Positions 27,183-36,278 of a stretch of 64,000 nucleotides of DNA are shown piece by piece. Made by a program: the position numbers and the translations under genes. Numbering within the stretch: position 1 is the stretch's first letter; the number at the start of each line of letters is the position of its first letter. The DNA is taken from NCBI GenBank assembly GCA_002427755.1, contig DIYO01000001.1:1302001-1366000 (forward strand). The letters run 5' to 3'. The notes under the pieces were generated by a model. The model did no database searches, was not told the DNA's origin, and saw only the letters and a program-made list of their open reading frames with translations. The DNA comes from Roseivirga sp. UBA6052. Its GTDB lineage: Bacteria; Bacteroidota; Bacteroidia; Cytophagales; Cyclobacteriaceae.

Positions 27183-28112
27183 ATGACTATTCAGCAATTA
27201 GAATACATTGTAGCCTTAGACACGCATCGTCATTTCGTTACCGCTGCGGAAAGCTGTTTCGTTTCTCAGCCCACGCTTACCCTTCAGATTCAAAAGCTGG
27301 AAACAGAGATGAACACAATGATTTTCGATAGAACTAAAAAGCCGATTGAACCAACTAAGGCAGGAACCATTGTAATTGAAAGAGCACGTGAGATTCTCAG
27401 AGAGGTTAAGGGATTAAAAGACTTTATTAGTCAAGATAAAGACGAAATGGTGGGTGAATTCAGAATAGGTGTCATTCCAACAGTAGCACCCTATTTACTG
27501 CCCAAATTTTTAAAGCAGTTTGCCGAAGATCACCCGGAAACAAACCTATCCATAAGAGAGGTAGAATCTCATCAGATCATACACGATATACAGCATGACA
27601 AACTCGATATTGGTATAATGGCTACTCCTTTAGACAATAAGATGCTCATGGAAATCCCTCTATACAATGAGCCATTCTTATTATACGTCTCTGAATTAAA
27701 CCCCTTGTATTTATCTAAGCAAGTGAGTGTAAATGACCTACCAAAGAAGGGGCTATGGTTGTTAAATCAAGGGCATTGTTTAAGGAATCAGATACTATCA
27801 GTATGTAACCAAAAGTCTAAGCCAGAATTGAATAATCTTAGTTATGAAAGTGGATCAGTTGAGACTTTGAAAAACATGGTTAAGAGCCAAATGGGTTATA
27901 CTCTAGTTCCTGAGCTCTCTATTCTTGATGATTCCAGAGACCAAAGGATTAAGCGTTTTGAAGATCCTGAACCTGTTCGAGAAATCAGCCTTGTTGTGCA
28001 TCGCAACTTTAACAAGAATGGTATGATCGAGGCACTTAAATCAGCCATAAAAAAGAATGTCCCCAAGAGATTTACCGAGGGTACTGCCAAGAACCGTATT
28101 GGCTGGATTTAA
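27183..28112 (+). CDS. oxyR: Hydrogen peroxide-responsive regulator OxyR
   Basis: 309 residues, LysR family. An N-terminal winged helix (MTIQQLEYIVALDTHRHF) is followed by a ligand-type domain holding Cys199 (in NQGHCLRN) and Cys208 (in LSVCNQ), the exact redox pair of E. coli OxyR. It senses peroxide by disulfide formation. It lies beside the likely target dps. Its TAA shares TTAA (28109-28112) with the convergent membrane-protein gene. Confidence 0.94.
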   Translation: MTIQQLEYIVALDTHRHFVTAAESCFVSQPTLTLQIQKLETEMNTMIFDRTKKPIEPTKAGTIVIERAREILREVKGLKDFISQDKDEMVGEFRIGVIPTVAPYLLPKFLKQFAEDHPETNLSIREVESHQIIHDIQHDKLDIGIMATPLDNKMLMEIPLYNEPFLLYVSELNPLYLSKQVSVNDLPKKGLWLLNQGHCLRNQILSVCNQKSKPELNNLSYESGSVETLKNMVKSQMGYTLVPELSILDDSRDQRIKRFEDPEPVREISLVVHRNFNKNGMIEALKSAIKKNVPKRFTEGTAKNRIGWI

Positions 28113-29557
28113 TGAGGCTCTTTCCAAAAAGGAATTTTCACAAACTGCATAAATTTTAAATCTTCGGCAGTCTTATTTCTTACAAAAGGGTTGTTATCTA
28201 ATCGCTTTTTCTTAATCTCAATCATATTGACTCCAGCTGAAAGACTTGAAATATCGAGCATCGTCATGATTCCCTTTTCATTCTTGTTCTCATGTCTCAT
28301 GAAAAACACTTCGTCTAGTATCACAATTTTACCGTTGAGCTTAACTTCAAAAAGCTCTTTAAAACACGATAATGTTAGATTTACTTTATCCTCGTAGTCA
28401 GAATCGTATAGCATGGCATTAACGGAAAAGGTAGAATCAATAGCAGATTCCATACCTGCATTAAACGAATCTAAAATTGTAGGATCATTTTCGAGCCCAG
28501 CATATTCAGGACATAAAAGATCTAATGCCATATTATCTCTTGGTGAATAACGGATAAATAATTCTAGAAAATTACCTTTTACAATCTTAGAAGGAATACT
28601 GGCTGTTCTAATGTATCCTCCCCAACGTTCATCGTCATACTGTCTTGCCTGAAAGAAATAGCCATTACTGTTATCTTCTTTAGGATAATAAGCGTAGCGA
28701 TCCCAATCTTCGATTTTAAAAGAGATAAAAACAACGCCAACAAGAATGAGTGTCACCTGTATAATCTGCTTCTTCTTGTAGTTATTAATGAGATGATAAT
28801 AGATACTCCTGTAAATGAATGAGAGTGAGATGATAGAAAAGAACCTGTAAATAGGAAAATACAAAACTGAAAACCATTTAGACTTCTTAAAGGCGCTAAA
28901 AAAAATAGTATCAAGAAAAAAGATGATAGCCGCAATAGCCAATAAAAACCCTATTAAAACACTTATGATAGACACCAACACTGCAACGGTAGGGTTATCA
29001 AAAATGGTGGCTCCCAAGGTTCCTATTCCTACAAATAGAAATAGAAACGCACCAATCATTACTACGGATATAATGGAAAAGGCCAGCAGATAGGTATATG
29101 CAAAGATTACGCTGGCAATCTTATCTAAGTAGAGAATTAATTCATCTAGACTTTGAACCTTACCCGGCAGATACTTTCTAAAAGGCCCCCTTAGGTTCAT
29201 ATCGTGCAATCCAATATTGCTAGAAACCGAACTAAGCCCTACAATTCCAATCCAAAACCCTCTCAGCAGCAGATGAATCAATAGACTTATAAGAAAGAAC
29301 TTAATTGCATAGGGAATGGCATTGATCAAAAAAGTTGCCATTATGAGGAATACGGCATTGGCACTATTGGTTGGAACCAGCTTGTTAAAGCGCAATTCTT
29401 CACTCCACGCAGCATAAGATCCGATGCTCTCATTTAAAAGAAAAATCGAAAACCCTGTAATGAGTAATTCTAATTGCCAGCTTTCTAATTGAAGATTAGC
29501 TACCCACCGTCTTAATTTACTCTCATCCCCCTCTTCAGGTCTTTCATTCAAATCCAT
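28109..29557 (-). CDS. Multi-pass membrane protein of unknown function
   Basis: 482 residues, no family recognised. A charged cytoplasmic N-terminus is followed by several hydrophobic segments (roughly 35-55, 75-105, 150-215 and 260-280), then a soluble C-terminal region of about 190 residues that is predicted to face the periplasm by simple alternation. No signature motif. Convergent with oxyR; no clear operon partner. Confidence 0.75.
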   Translation of the reverse strand: MDLNERPEEGDESKLRRWVANLQLESWQLELLITGFSIFLLNESIGSYAAWSEELRFNKLVPTNSANAVFLIMATFLINAIPYAIKFFLISLLIHLLLRGFWIGIVGLSSVSSNIGLHDMNLRGPFRKYLPGKVQSLDELILYLDKIASVIFAYTYLLAFSIISVVMIGAFLFLFVGIGTLGATIFDNPTVAVLVSIISVLIGFLLAIAAIIFFLDTIFFSAFKKSKWFSVLYFPIYRFFSIISLSFIYRSIYYHLINNYKKKQIIQVTLILVGVVFISFKIEDWDRYAYYPKEDNSNGYFFQARQYDDERWGGYIRTASIPSKIVKGNFLELFIRYSPRDNMALDLLCPEYAGLENDPTILDSFNAGMESAIDSTFSVNAMLYDSDYEDKVNLTLSCFKELFEVKLNGKIVILDEVFFMRHENKNEKGIMTMLDISSLSAGVNMIEIKKKRLDNNPFVRNKTAEDLKFMQFVKIPFWKEPH

Positions 29558-29660
29558 TGCTTAAGGTTTGTATGAAAATAGGAAAAATAGGATTCAAATT
29601 CAGATTCTTGTTCAAACAAAAAATACCAGCTAAACCGGCATTTATTTGATGTATTATTGA

Positions 29661-30632
29661 TTAACAACAGCCTCCACCATCGTAAAAATGGGTGCTAGGT
29701 GAAACCCAAATATTCGAATCTTCTAGTGCTACTAAATTACGAGCGGTTTTATCACAAACAGATAAAGGCTGGTTAGGCAAAAGCACATGGCCTTTATGAT
29801 CATCAAAGTACTCTTGATCTCCTGTATAAATTGCTGTTCTACCGGTGAAAACACATGGGCCGTCTTCTGGCATTGGGTCTTTTATGGCACAAACCTCTAC
29901 ACTTTCAATAAATATGGCTTCGTTTGTATCGTAGTTCTTGGTGTCAAGAATTCTATAAGGCCTCTTTGCCCTTATCTCGATAGTCCCAAAGCCTACATCG
30001 GTAATCATTTTTATATAGTCTTTTAATGGAATTGCCCCACTAAGACATAAGGCCCTAAGTCTTTGGTCATTCTTCAAGGTTTCGGGCATGGCTTGTTCCG
30101 CTATTGGATCAGACATAACTAACCTACCTCTAGGCTTAAGCACACGATACATTTCTTGAAGTGCCTTTTTCAAATCCTCCTCATGAAAAATGTTAAAGAG
30201 GCAATTCTGACCAGCAACATCAATAGATTCATCTTCAATCGGCAAATTCAAGGCATCACCCATTCTAACGTCAATAAAGGAAGGGTCGAACCATTTATTG
30301 TATAGTGCAGCTTCTTGCATATTATTTTGGCAAGCCCCAATCATTTCATCCACCACATCTACACCAATTACACCTTGCTTCTGTCTACTGAAATAAGAGA
30401 ACTGCAATAACTCCATTCCTCCGCCAACACCCACATAAAGAATCTTAGGAGAGTTGATCAGGTCTCTTGGATGAACAGTACTTCCACAACCATAATTCAT
30501 GTCCAGCATAATCTGAGGGATTTCCAATTCAGGAAATGCCCAAACAGGAGTAGTAGTGCAGCAAAGCCCCACATCGGGAGTCTCGGCAGCGGCTTTATAA
30601 ACGTTTTTTGTAGTCTCTAAATAAGTTTCCAT
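29661..30632 (-). CDS. arsM: Arsenosugar biosynthesis arsenite methyltransferase
   Basis: 323 residues. Methylates arsenite with S-adenosylmethionine. SAM motif ILYVGVGGGMELLQFS is followed by thiol-rich sites: Cys-Cys in VGLCCTTTP, Cys in NYGCGST, Cys in GQNCLF, and a terminal GGGCC. I chose the ATG at 30632, 1 bp after the arsS stop; a start at 30683 would run 50 bp into arsS. Last gene of the three-gene cluster. Confidence 0.92.
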   Translation of the reverse strand: METYLETTKNVYKAAAETPDVGLCCTTTPVWAFPELEIPQIMLDMNYGCGSTVHPRDLINSPKILYVGVGGGMELLQFSYFSRQKQGVIGVDVVDEMIGACQNNMQEAALYNKWFDPSFIDVRMGDALNLPIEDESIDVAGQNCLFNIFHEEDLKKALQEMYRVLKPRGRLVMSDPIAEQAMPETLKNDQRLRALCLSGAIPLKDYIKMITDVGFGTIEIRAKRPYRILDTKNYDTNEAIFIESVEVCAIKDPMPEDGPCVFTGRTAIYTGDQEYFDDHKGHVLLPNQPLSVCDKTARNLVALEDSNIWVSPSTHFYDGGGCC

Positions 30633-30633
30633 A

Positions 30634-31689
30634 TCAGGTAGTTGTACCGCCACAGCTCGAACCGGCTCCTGCCGTACATCCAAAGCAATGCTGGTTTATG
30701 ATAATATCTCTATTCTTAATTTTTTCTGAATCGAAGTCTTTAATATGGTTTGGAACCCCATTGGTAAGTTTAAGATCAAGCATCTGATTGAAATCGCAAT
30801 CATAGACATAGCCATCCCAACCAATCGATATCATGCTTCTACACATTACGCCTTCAGCAGCCATTGGATTGAAAGCGTTTACTAGCTCATTCATGTAATC
30901 TTCATAATTATCCGTTCGAATGAGATAATCTAGAAAACGACTCACAGGAAGATTTGTAATAGCATAAAGATCATTAAAGACCAATCCATATTCTGAGGCT
31001 AGTTTAGACTTAAATTCCTGTTGGAGCACCTCTTGGTCATCTGGTAAATAAGCTCCGGCCGGATTATAAACCAAGTCCAGCTTTAACCCTGTCCCTTCTT
31101 TGCCATACCCTACAGCATTAAGCATTTCTAAAGCCTCAATTGACTTTCCAAAAACGCCCTGCCCTCTCTGCGCATCCGTTCTCTTGGCTGTAAATGAAGG
31201 TAAAGAAGAAACTACATTGATTTTGTGTTTCTTATAGAACTCAGGCAAATCATGATACTTAGGGTTGGCTAGTATAATGGTCAGATTACATCTGACGATT
31301 ATCTGTTTACCAAGAGCTGAAAGTTGTTCTACAAACCACCTAAATTCAGGATTCATCTCAGGGGCACCACCGGTCAAGTCTACCGTAGTAACGTCACTCA
31401 GTTTAATTGCATCCAATATTTGAAGCATGGTTTCTTTTGTCATGATCTCTTTGCGATCAGGACCTGCGTCTACATGACAATGCTTACAAACTTGATTACA
31501 CATCTTACCTACATTGACTTGAAAAACATCAATCCCCGTAGGCTTAAGTGTAGGCATTCCAGCTTTTGCTATCTCTTGCTGAAATGAAGGAATACCAATT
31601 TCCTGATGATCGCTTAAAACTTTAATCTGTTCTTCAGTAGAAGACAGCCAGTGATTAGCTCTTTTAAGGCTCTTTAATGATTCTGCCAT
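30634..31689 (-). CDS. arsS: Arsenosugar biosynthesis radical SAM protein
   Basis: 351 residues. The radical SAM cluster motif CxxxCxxC is Cys64, Cys68 and Cys71 (GKMCNQVCKHC). The family attaches a 5'-deoxyadenosyl (ribosyl) group to dimethylarsinous acid, the key step toward arsenosugars. The TGA stop and the ATG of arsM are 1 bp apart, and its ATG overlaps the upstream gene's TAA by 1 base. Confidence 0.93.
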   Translation of the reverse strand: MAESLKSLKRANHWLSSTEEQIKVLSDHQEIGIPSFQQEIAKAGMPTLKPTGIDVFQVNVGKMCNQVCKHCHVDAGPDRKEIMTKETMLQILDAIKLSDVTTVDLTGGAPEMNPEFRWFVEQLSALGKQIIVRCNLTIILANPKYHDLPEFYKKHKINVVSSLPSFTAKRTDAQRGQGVFGKSIEALEMLNAVGYGKEGTGLKLDLVYNPAGAYLPDDQEVLQQEFKSKLASEYGLVFNDLYAITNLPVSRFLDYLIRTDNYEDYMNELVNAFNPMAAEGVMCRSMISIGWDGYVYDCDFNQMLDLKLTNGVPNHIKDFDSEKIKNRDIIINQHCFGCTAGAGSSCGGTTT

Positions 31690-32024
31690 TACATCAATTT
31701 GTCCTCAAGCTGATTTTTCATTTGAACACTATTCACTAAAGTAGCTCCACTTTTGATAGCGGCCGCTACATGAACTGCCTCCATCATCTGCTCTTCATCA
31801 GCTCCTTTTTTCATACAAGCATCTGTATATGCATCAATGCAATACGGACATGATTCAGAATGGGCAACTGCCAAAGCAATTAGTGCCTTCTCTCTTGCTG
31901 TTAATGCTCCGGGTTTAAAAACTTCTCCGTACCAATCGAAGAATTTCTCACCCATAACTTTTTGTAATTCGGTTATTGATCCAAACTTCTTGAGATCTGC
32001 CGGATCGTAATATGTTTTAGCCAT
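31689..32024 (-). CDS. Arsenosugar-associated peroxidase-like (carboxymuconolactone decarboxylase family) protein
   Basis: 111 residues. AhpD-like fold with the CxxC pair in SESCPYCIDAY and the downstream His of EAVHVAAAIKSG. It sits first in the arsenosugar cluster and overlaps arsS by one base. The name follows the usual annotation of this cluster; its biochemical role in the pathway is not established. Confidence 0.88.
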   Translation of the reverse strand: MAKTYYDPADLKKFGSITELQKVMGEKFFDWYGEVFKPGALTAREKALIALAVAHSESCPYCIDAYTDACMKKGADEEQMMEAVHVAAAIKSGATLVNSVQMKNQLEDKLM

Positions 32025-32218
32025 GTTTAGCTGTTTCTTATACTATTTGAGAAATCTTTAAAAATAGAACCCATAATCGGGCTCCTAGTTTTCACTTAAA
32101 GGTAAACTTCAATCTAGTTTAGAATTCTATTGCAACAAAACCCTAAAGCCAACAGAAAATTCCAAAGATTCGAGAATTAGTTATTTGGATGTCAGTCAGA
32201 ATACAAACTCTTAAACCC

Positions 32219-32247
32219 AAAAAGGTCACCCAGTGGGTGACCTTTTT
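32219..32247 (-). terminator. Rho-independent terminator of tRNA-Arg
   Basis: AAAAAGGTCACCC and GGGTGACCTTTTT form a strong stem with an AGT loop. It starts about 8 nt after the tRNA 3' end on the minus strand. Confidence 0.88.
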
Positions 32248-32255
32248 CTTTTTTG

Positions 32256-32329
32256 TGACCTCGGCAGGATTCAAACCTGCAACCTCCTGAGCCGTAATCA
32301 GGTGCACTATTCAGTTATGCTACGAGGCC
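32256..32329 (-). tRNA. tRNA-Arg (anticodon ACG)
   Basis: 74 nt. Acceptor GGCCTCG/CGAGGTC with one G-U, discriminator A, D-arm with AGCATAACTGAATAGTGC, anticodon stem CCTGA/TCAGG with loop TTACGGC (anticodon at 32293-32295), T-arm with GGTTTGAATCC. CCA is not encoded. The A of ACG would be edited to inosine by TadA. Confidence 0.96.
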
Positions 32330-32423
32330 ATACCAAACGGAGGTTAAAGTCCGTTAAATGGGCTGCAAAGGTAATTAATTCTATTACTTTGCAAAAGACG
32401 GATTTATAACTTTCAAAAAATAC

Positions 32424-32431
32424 TATCTTTG
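32424..32431 (+). promoter_or_regulatory. -7 box of the beta-barrel gene
   Basis: TATCTTTG, 24 nt before the ATG at 32456. The opposite strand also carries a TACCTTTG box upstream of tRNA-Arg, with TTTG 18 nt further up. Confidence 0.5.
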
Positions 32432-32455
32432 CCACCGCTCAAATTCAGCACATTC

Positions 32456-33163
32456 ATGAAGAAGATTTTATTCGCAGTAGTAGGCTCAATTATTTTTAGT
32501 GCTTCGGCTTTAGCACAAAGACCTGATTTACCTGGTGCTTTAATAGTAGATATTGGGGTAAACACATGGTCTGAAACGCCTACCAATCTTCAATTGAACA
32601 CTTTCCAATCTAAGACTTTCAGCTTTACTTATTACTGGGATCTTCCGATTGGGCAAAAAGGATTGACATTCACTCCTGGTGTAGGTTTAGGAACAGAGAG
32701 ATATTCGTTTGATCAAGCATTTACTATTGGTTCTATTGCCGATGGTGATGGCGTAAGAACCATAACTGCAGATGATTTAAGAGATGTAATTCAAGATGGC
32801 TCCACATTGGGTAAAACCAAGGCAGGAATGAATTACTTAGATATTCCTTTAGAGTTTAGATACTATGCCAGAGGAAACGACTACAGTAGAGGCTTTAGAG
32901 TTGCTTTAGGAGCAAAGGTGGGTGTACTCTATTCATCTTTTACAAAGTATAAGTATGAAGACCTAGCTGGTAGAAACCGAATGGTGAAAGACCGCAAAGA
33001 CATGGGACTTAACAGGTTCCGTTATGGAGTGCAAGGAAGAGTTGGCTGGGGAGGCTTTAGTCTATTTGGCTTCTACGAATTATCCGAAAAATGGGATGTG
33101 GCACCAGAGGGTGGAGCCGAAACTAATACCTTTACCTTTGGTATCTCTTTAACGGGCTTTTAA
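32456..33163 (+). CDS. Outer-membrane beta-barrel protein
   Basis: 235 residues from the ATG at 32456 (signal peptide MKKILFAVVGSIIFSASALAQ); an upstream TTG at 32429 falls inside the likely promoter. Beta strands alternate with turns such as YARGNDYSRGFRVALGAKVG, and the protein ends in a Phe strand (FTFGISLTGF) typical of barrel proteins. It resembles PorT/OMP_b-brl_2 proteins; function unknown. Confidence 0.82.
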   Translation: MKKILFAVVGSIIFSASALAQRPDLPGALIVDIGVNTWSETPTNLQLNTFQSKTFSFTYYWDLPIGQKGLTFTPGVGLGTERYSFDQAFTIGSIADGDGVRTITADDLRDVIQDGSTLGKTKAGMNYLDIPLEFRYYARGNDYSRGFRVALGAKVGVLYSSFTKYKYEDLAGRNRMVKDRKDMGLNRFRYGVQGRVGWGGFSLFGFYELSEKWDVAPEGGAETNTFTFGISLTGF

Positions 33164-33943
33164 TTATTCCCCTTTAAATTCTGCCTTTCTCTTTTCTAAG
33201 AACGCAGTAACACCTTCTTTATGATCGTGACTAGCACCGGCTATGTCTTGATTATATGCTTCATAATCCAGCATTTCTGAAAGTGTCGCATGCTGAGATT
33301 TATTAAGCATTTTCTTCATTAGGCCAATTGCTTTAGTAGGTGCTTTGGCATAAAAATCGGTATACGCTTTCACTGCATTATCTAATTCAACATCAGCCAC
33401 AGTTTTATTAATCAAACCAATAGTTTCGGCTTCCTTAGCAGATACTCTAGTTCCCATTGTTGCGAGTTCAAAAGCCTTAGCAGAACCCACTAATCGTGGT
33501 AAGAAATAAGAAGATCCAGAATCTAGAACTAAACCGATATTCACGAATACTTCAATAAGCTTTGCGCTTTCTCCTGCTACTACCAAATCACAAGCCAAAG
33601 CGAAAGAACAACCAGCACCAGCAGCCACACCATTTAATCTACAAATCACAGGCTTAGGTAAATTCCTTATTGCTTTAATGATAGGATTGTATCGCTTATG
33701 AATCGAATCTGAAAATGAACGGTTAGGCTCAGCAGATGAAGCCTTTAAATCTTGACCTGAACAAAAAGCTTTACCCTCACCGGTCAACACCACAACTCTA
33801 ACTTCTGAATCTTTCTTAACTGCTTTAAAAGCGGCCTGAAGTTCATATGTTATTTCATTATTGAGTGCATTATAAACCTCTGGTCTATTTAAAGTGATGG
33901 TAGCAACGCCTTCTGCCACCTCATATTTTAGAAACTCGTACAT
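33164..33943 (-). CDS. Enoyl-CoA hydratase/isomerase family (PaaG-like)
   Basis: 259 residues from the ATG at 33943 (MYEFLKYEVAEG). AFCSGQDLK and GVAAGAGCSFALACDLV form the crotonase core, and the segment with LVLDSGSSYFLPRLVG carries the Asp pattern of PaaG, the ring 1,2-epoxyphenylacetyl-CoA isomerase. No other phenylacetate gene is nearby, so the substrate is uncertain. It starts 1 bp after the stop of the upstream membrane gene. Confidence 0.85.
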   Translation of the reverse strand: MYEFLKYEVAEGVATITLNRPEVYNALNNEITYELQAAFKAVKKDSEVRVVVLTGEGKAFCSGQDLKASSAEPNRSFSDSIHKRYNPIIKAIRNLPKPVICRLNGVAAGAGCSFALACDLVVAGESAKLIEVFVNIGLVLDSGSSYFLPRLVGSAKAFELATMGTRVSAKEAETIGLINKTVADVELDNAVKAYTDFYAKAPTKAIGLMKKMLNKSQHATLSEMLDYEAYNQDIAGASHDHKEGVTAFLEKRKAEFKGE

Positions 33944-33944
33944 A

Positions 33945-34562
33945 TCAGATAAACATGGTAATGGCAGCAAAACTAATGATAAAGCCTAAAGCCGCACCTG
34001 CAAATATTTCTTTCGGTTTATGAGCGTTAAGATATAAACGCGACCAACTGACTAATCCACTTAACAAAATCGCCAGTATAAGAGGCCAGAACAATGTATT
34101 GGTTGTTGGATAAGTCTGTTGAAGTGCCAGTACAAACCCTAACCATCCTACTACACCAGCGGCATGCGCACTAATCTTCCAAAAAAAGGTAATCGCATTG
34201 GTAAGAATAACTACTGTGGTAATTGCGAAGAACGCGATTAACATATCTGGTGTCATCCATTCTTGAGTTCTGATCATGTAAGACACAATCAGGTAAAACA
34301 AGGATATGAAAATGAACGGCAAATAGCGATCTCTTCTATCGTTCATATGCAAATCCTTAATCACCTTGGTAGCCTTGAACATAAAAACGGTAAGCATTGG
34401 TACAAGGCACGTTGTTATGAATATCAGACTAATAATTGTCCAACGGCCCCGCTCATTAAGATTCGAACTATTATTTACATGAAAAAGAATGGTGTAAAAC
34501 ACCAATGTGGGCATCAATAATGGCTGAAAAATATAAGTGATTAGCTTAGCTAGAAGATTCAA
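33945..34562 (-). CDS. PAP2-like membrane phosphatase family protein
   Basis: 205 residues, about six transmembrane segments. The C-terminal half has KISAHAAG and SRLYLNAHKPKE, resembling PAP2 motifs 2 and 3 (SGH and SRxxxxxHxxxD), but the first motif departs from consensus and the final Asp is Glu. Activity on lipid phosphates is plausible, not shown. Between rpoN and a crotonase, all minus strand. Confidence 0.7.
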   Translation of the reverse strand: MNLLAKLITYIFQPLLMPTLVFYTILFHVNNSSNLNERGRWTIISLIFITTCLVPMLTVFMFKATKVIKDLHMNDRRDRYLPFIFISLFYLIVSYMIRTQEWMTPDMLIAFFAITTVVILTNAITFFWKISAHAAGVVGWLGFVLALQQTYPTTNTLFWPLILAILLSGLVSWSRLYLNAHKPKEIFAGAALGFIISFAAITMFI

Positions 34563-34563
34563 C

Positions 34564-36021
34564 TTAGAGCTCCTTTCTTAGTCTGGCAACCGGAATATTC
34601 AATTGCTCTCTGTATTTCGCTACAGTTCTTCTCGCAATATTATAACCTCTGGCCTTCAATGATTTCTCCAATTTATCATCAGACAATGGTTTCTTCTTGT
34701 CTTCAGCAACTATTAGTTGAGAAAGAACATTCTTCACTTCTCTGCTAGATACATCTTCACCACTTGCGGTTGAGATACCTTCACTGAAGAAATATTTCAA
34801 AGGATAGATACCAAAATCTGTTTGTACCGATTTGGAATTAGCAACACGAGAGACAGTAGAAATATCCATATTAATTTCATTAGCTATATCCTTTAAAATC
34901 ATTGGTCTTAGCTTTGTCTCATCACCCTCTTGAAAGAAATCAAACTGGTATTTTATAATTGACTCCATGGTACGGAGCAGTGTATTTTGTCTTTGCTTGA
35001 TGGCATCGATAAACCATTTGGCAGCATCTAATTTTTGCTTTACAAAAGACACCGTCTCCTTTAGTTTCTTATCCTTTTTATCACTCTTATCGTAGGCAGA
35101 AAACATATCAGAGTAAGATTGACTCACCCGAAGTTCAGGTGCATTTCGGCTATTGAGCGTTAGATCTAGCTTGCCGTTATTGTTTACTAGAATAAAGTCA
35201 GGGATAAGGTATTGAGTCTTCACCAGCCCACCAGAAACCCCTCCCGGTTTTGGATTAAGTTTGGTTATGGCGGTTACTGCCTCTTTCAGCAACTCCTCAT
35301 CTTCTTCAATGCCAAGTTTCTTGGTGATCTTATCGTAATGCTTTTTAGTAAACTCATCAAAACATGAGTCTATAATTCTTATAGCAGTCTCAATTACTAT
35401 ATCTGATTCTAGATCTGACAGCTTTCTCTCCAATTGAATAAGCAAACACTCTTTCAAGTTTCGAGCAGCAATACCAGGAGGGTCAAATTGCTGAATAAGT
35501 GACAGCATATCCTCCAACTCGTCTAGATCGGTTTCTATGTTTTGTGAAAATGCCAAATCGTTAACGATAGCATCTAACTCGCGCCTGATGTAACCATCCG
35601 TTTCGATACTTCCGATAAGCTGAAGGGCTATGGTTTCTTGTCTTTCATCAAGACCTAGAAACCCAAGTTGAGCCTCCAACTGGTCATTAAGGCTAGATTG
35701 CATAGCGATGGGCATCTCTTTATCATCCTCATCTCCATAATTGCCATCACCTTGCATTTTGTATCCGGAGTATTCATCATCCCCCAAATAGTCTTCAACA
35801 TTTAGATCTTCTGTTGCGCTAGGCTCCAAGTCGTCAAAGTCGTCTGACTCCTGACTTACTTCTGGCTCCTCTCTTCCCTCTTCTAATGCTGGATTAATTT
35901 CAAGCTCTTCCTCTATACGAGTATCTAACTCTGCAGTGGGCACCTGCAGGAGTTTTATAAACTGAATCTGTTGCGGAGACAGTTTTTGACTTAGAGTTTG
36001 GCTGAGACTGAGTTTTTGCAT
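34564..36021 (-). CDS. rpoN: RNA polymerase sigma-54 factor
   Basis: 485 residues. The N-terminal activator-interacting region is Gln/Leu-rich (LSQTLSQKLSPQQIQFIKLLQ); a strongly acidic linker follows (about 50-110); a core-binding region and helix-turn-helix come next; and the RpoN box ARRTVAKYRE lies at 463-472. It directs transcription of enhancer-dependent promoters. No sigma-54 activator is in the window. Confidence 0.96.
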   Translation of the reverse strand: MQKLSLSQTLSQKLSPQQIQFIKLLQVPTAELDTRIEEELEINPALEEGREEPEVSQESDDFDDLEPSATEDLNVEDYLGDDEYSGYKMQGDGNYGDEDDKEMPIAMQSSLNDQLEAQLGFLGLDERQETIALQLIGSIETDGYIRRELDAIVNDLAFSQNIETDLDELEDMLSLIQQFDPPGIAARNLKECLLIQLERKLSDLESDIVIETAIRIIDSCFDEFTKKHYDKITKKLGIEEDEELLKEAVTAITKLNPKPGGVSGGLVKTQYLIPDFILVNNNGKLDLTLNSRNAPELRVSQSYSDMFSAYDKSDKKDKKLKETVSFVKQKLDAAKWFIDAIKQRQNTLLRTMESIIKYQFDFFQEGDETKLRPMILKDIANEINMDISTVSRVANSKSVQTDFGIYPLKYFFSEGISTASGEDVSSREVKNVLSQLIVAEDKKKPLSDDKLEKSLKARGYNIARRTVAKYREQLNIPVARLRKEL

Positions 36022-36278
36022 CTATTAAGTTGACCTTAACCTTTAATCAAATTTAATTGAAAGTCGGTGACAATCGACCTATTGATCACACTTTTTAACA
36101 AAAACCGTGCAAATTTTTAAAAAAGTCTAATTGCTCGTGTTATTACACGAAAATCAAAACGAATTAATTGAACAAAAACAAACTAATGTTCTTGATCAAT
36201 AGGCTACTAATAAGTTGTTATTAAAGTCAAAAAATGATTGTTTTGCGTTCCATTTACAACGAGTAAAATCCGGATATA

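Noticed and set aside
32025..32218. Riboswitch or regulatory RNA upstream of the arsenosugar cluster
   Set aside because: Only a weak GGGCTC/GAGCCC-like complement; no recognisable aptamer or terminator arrangement.
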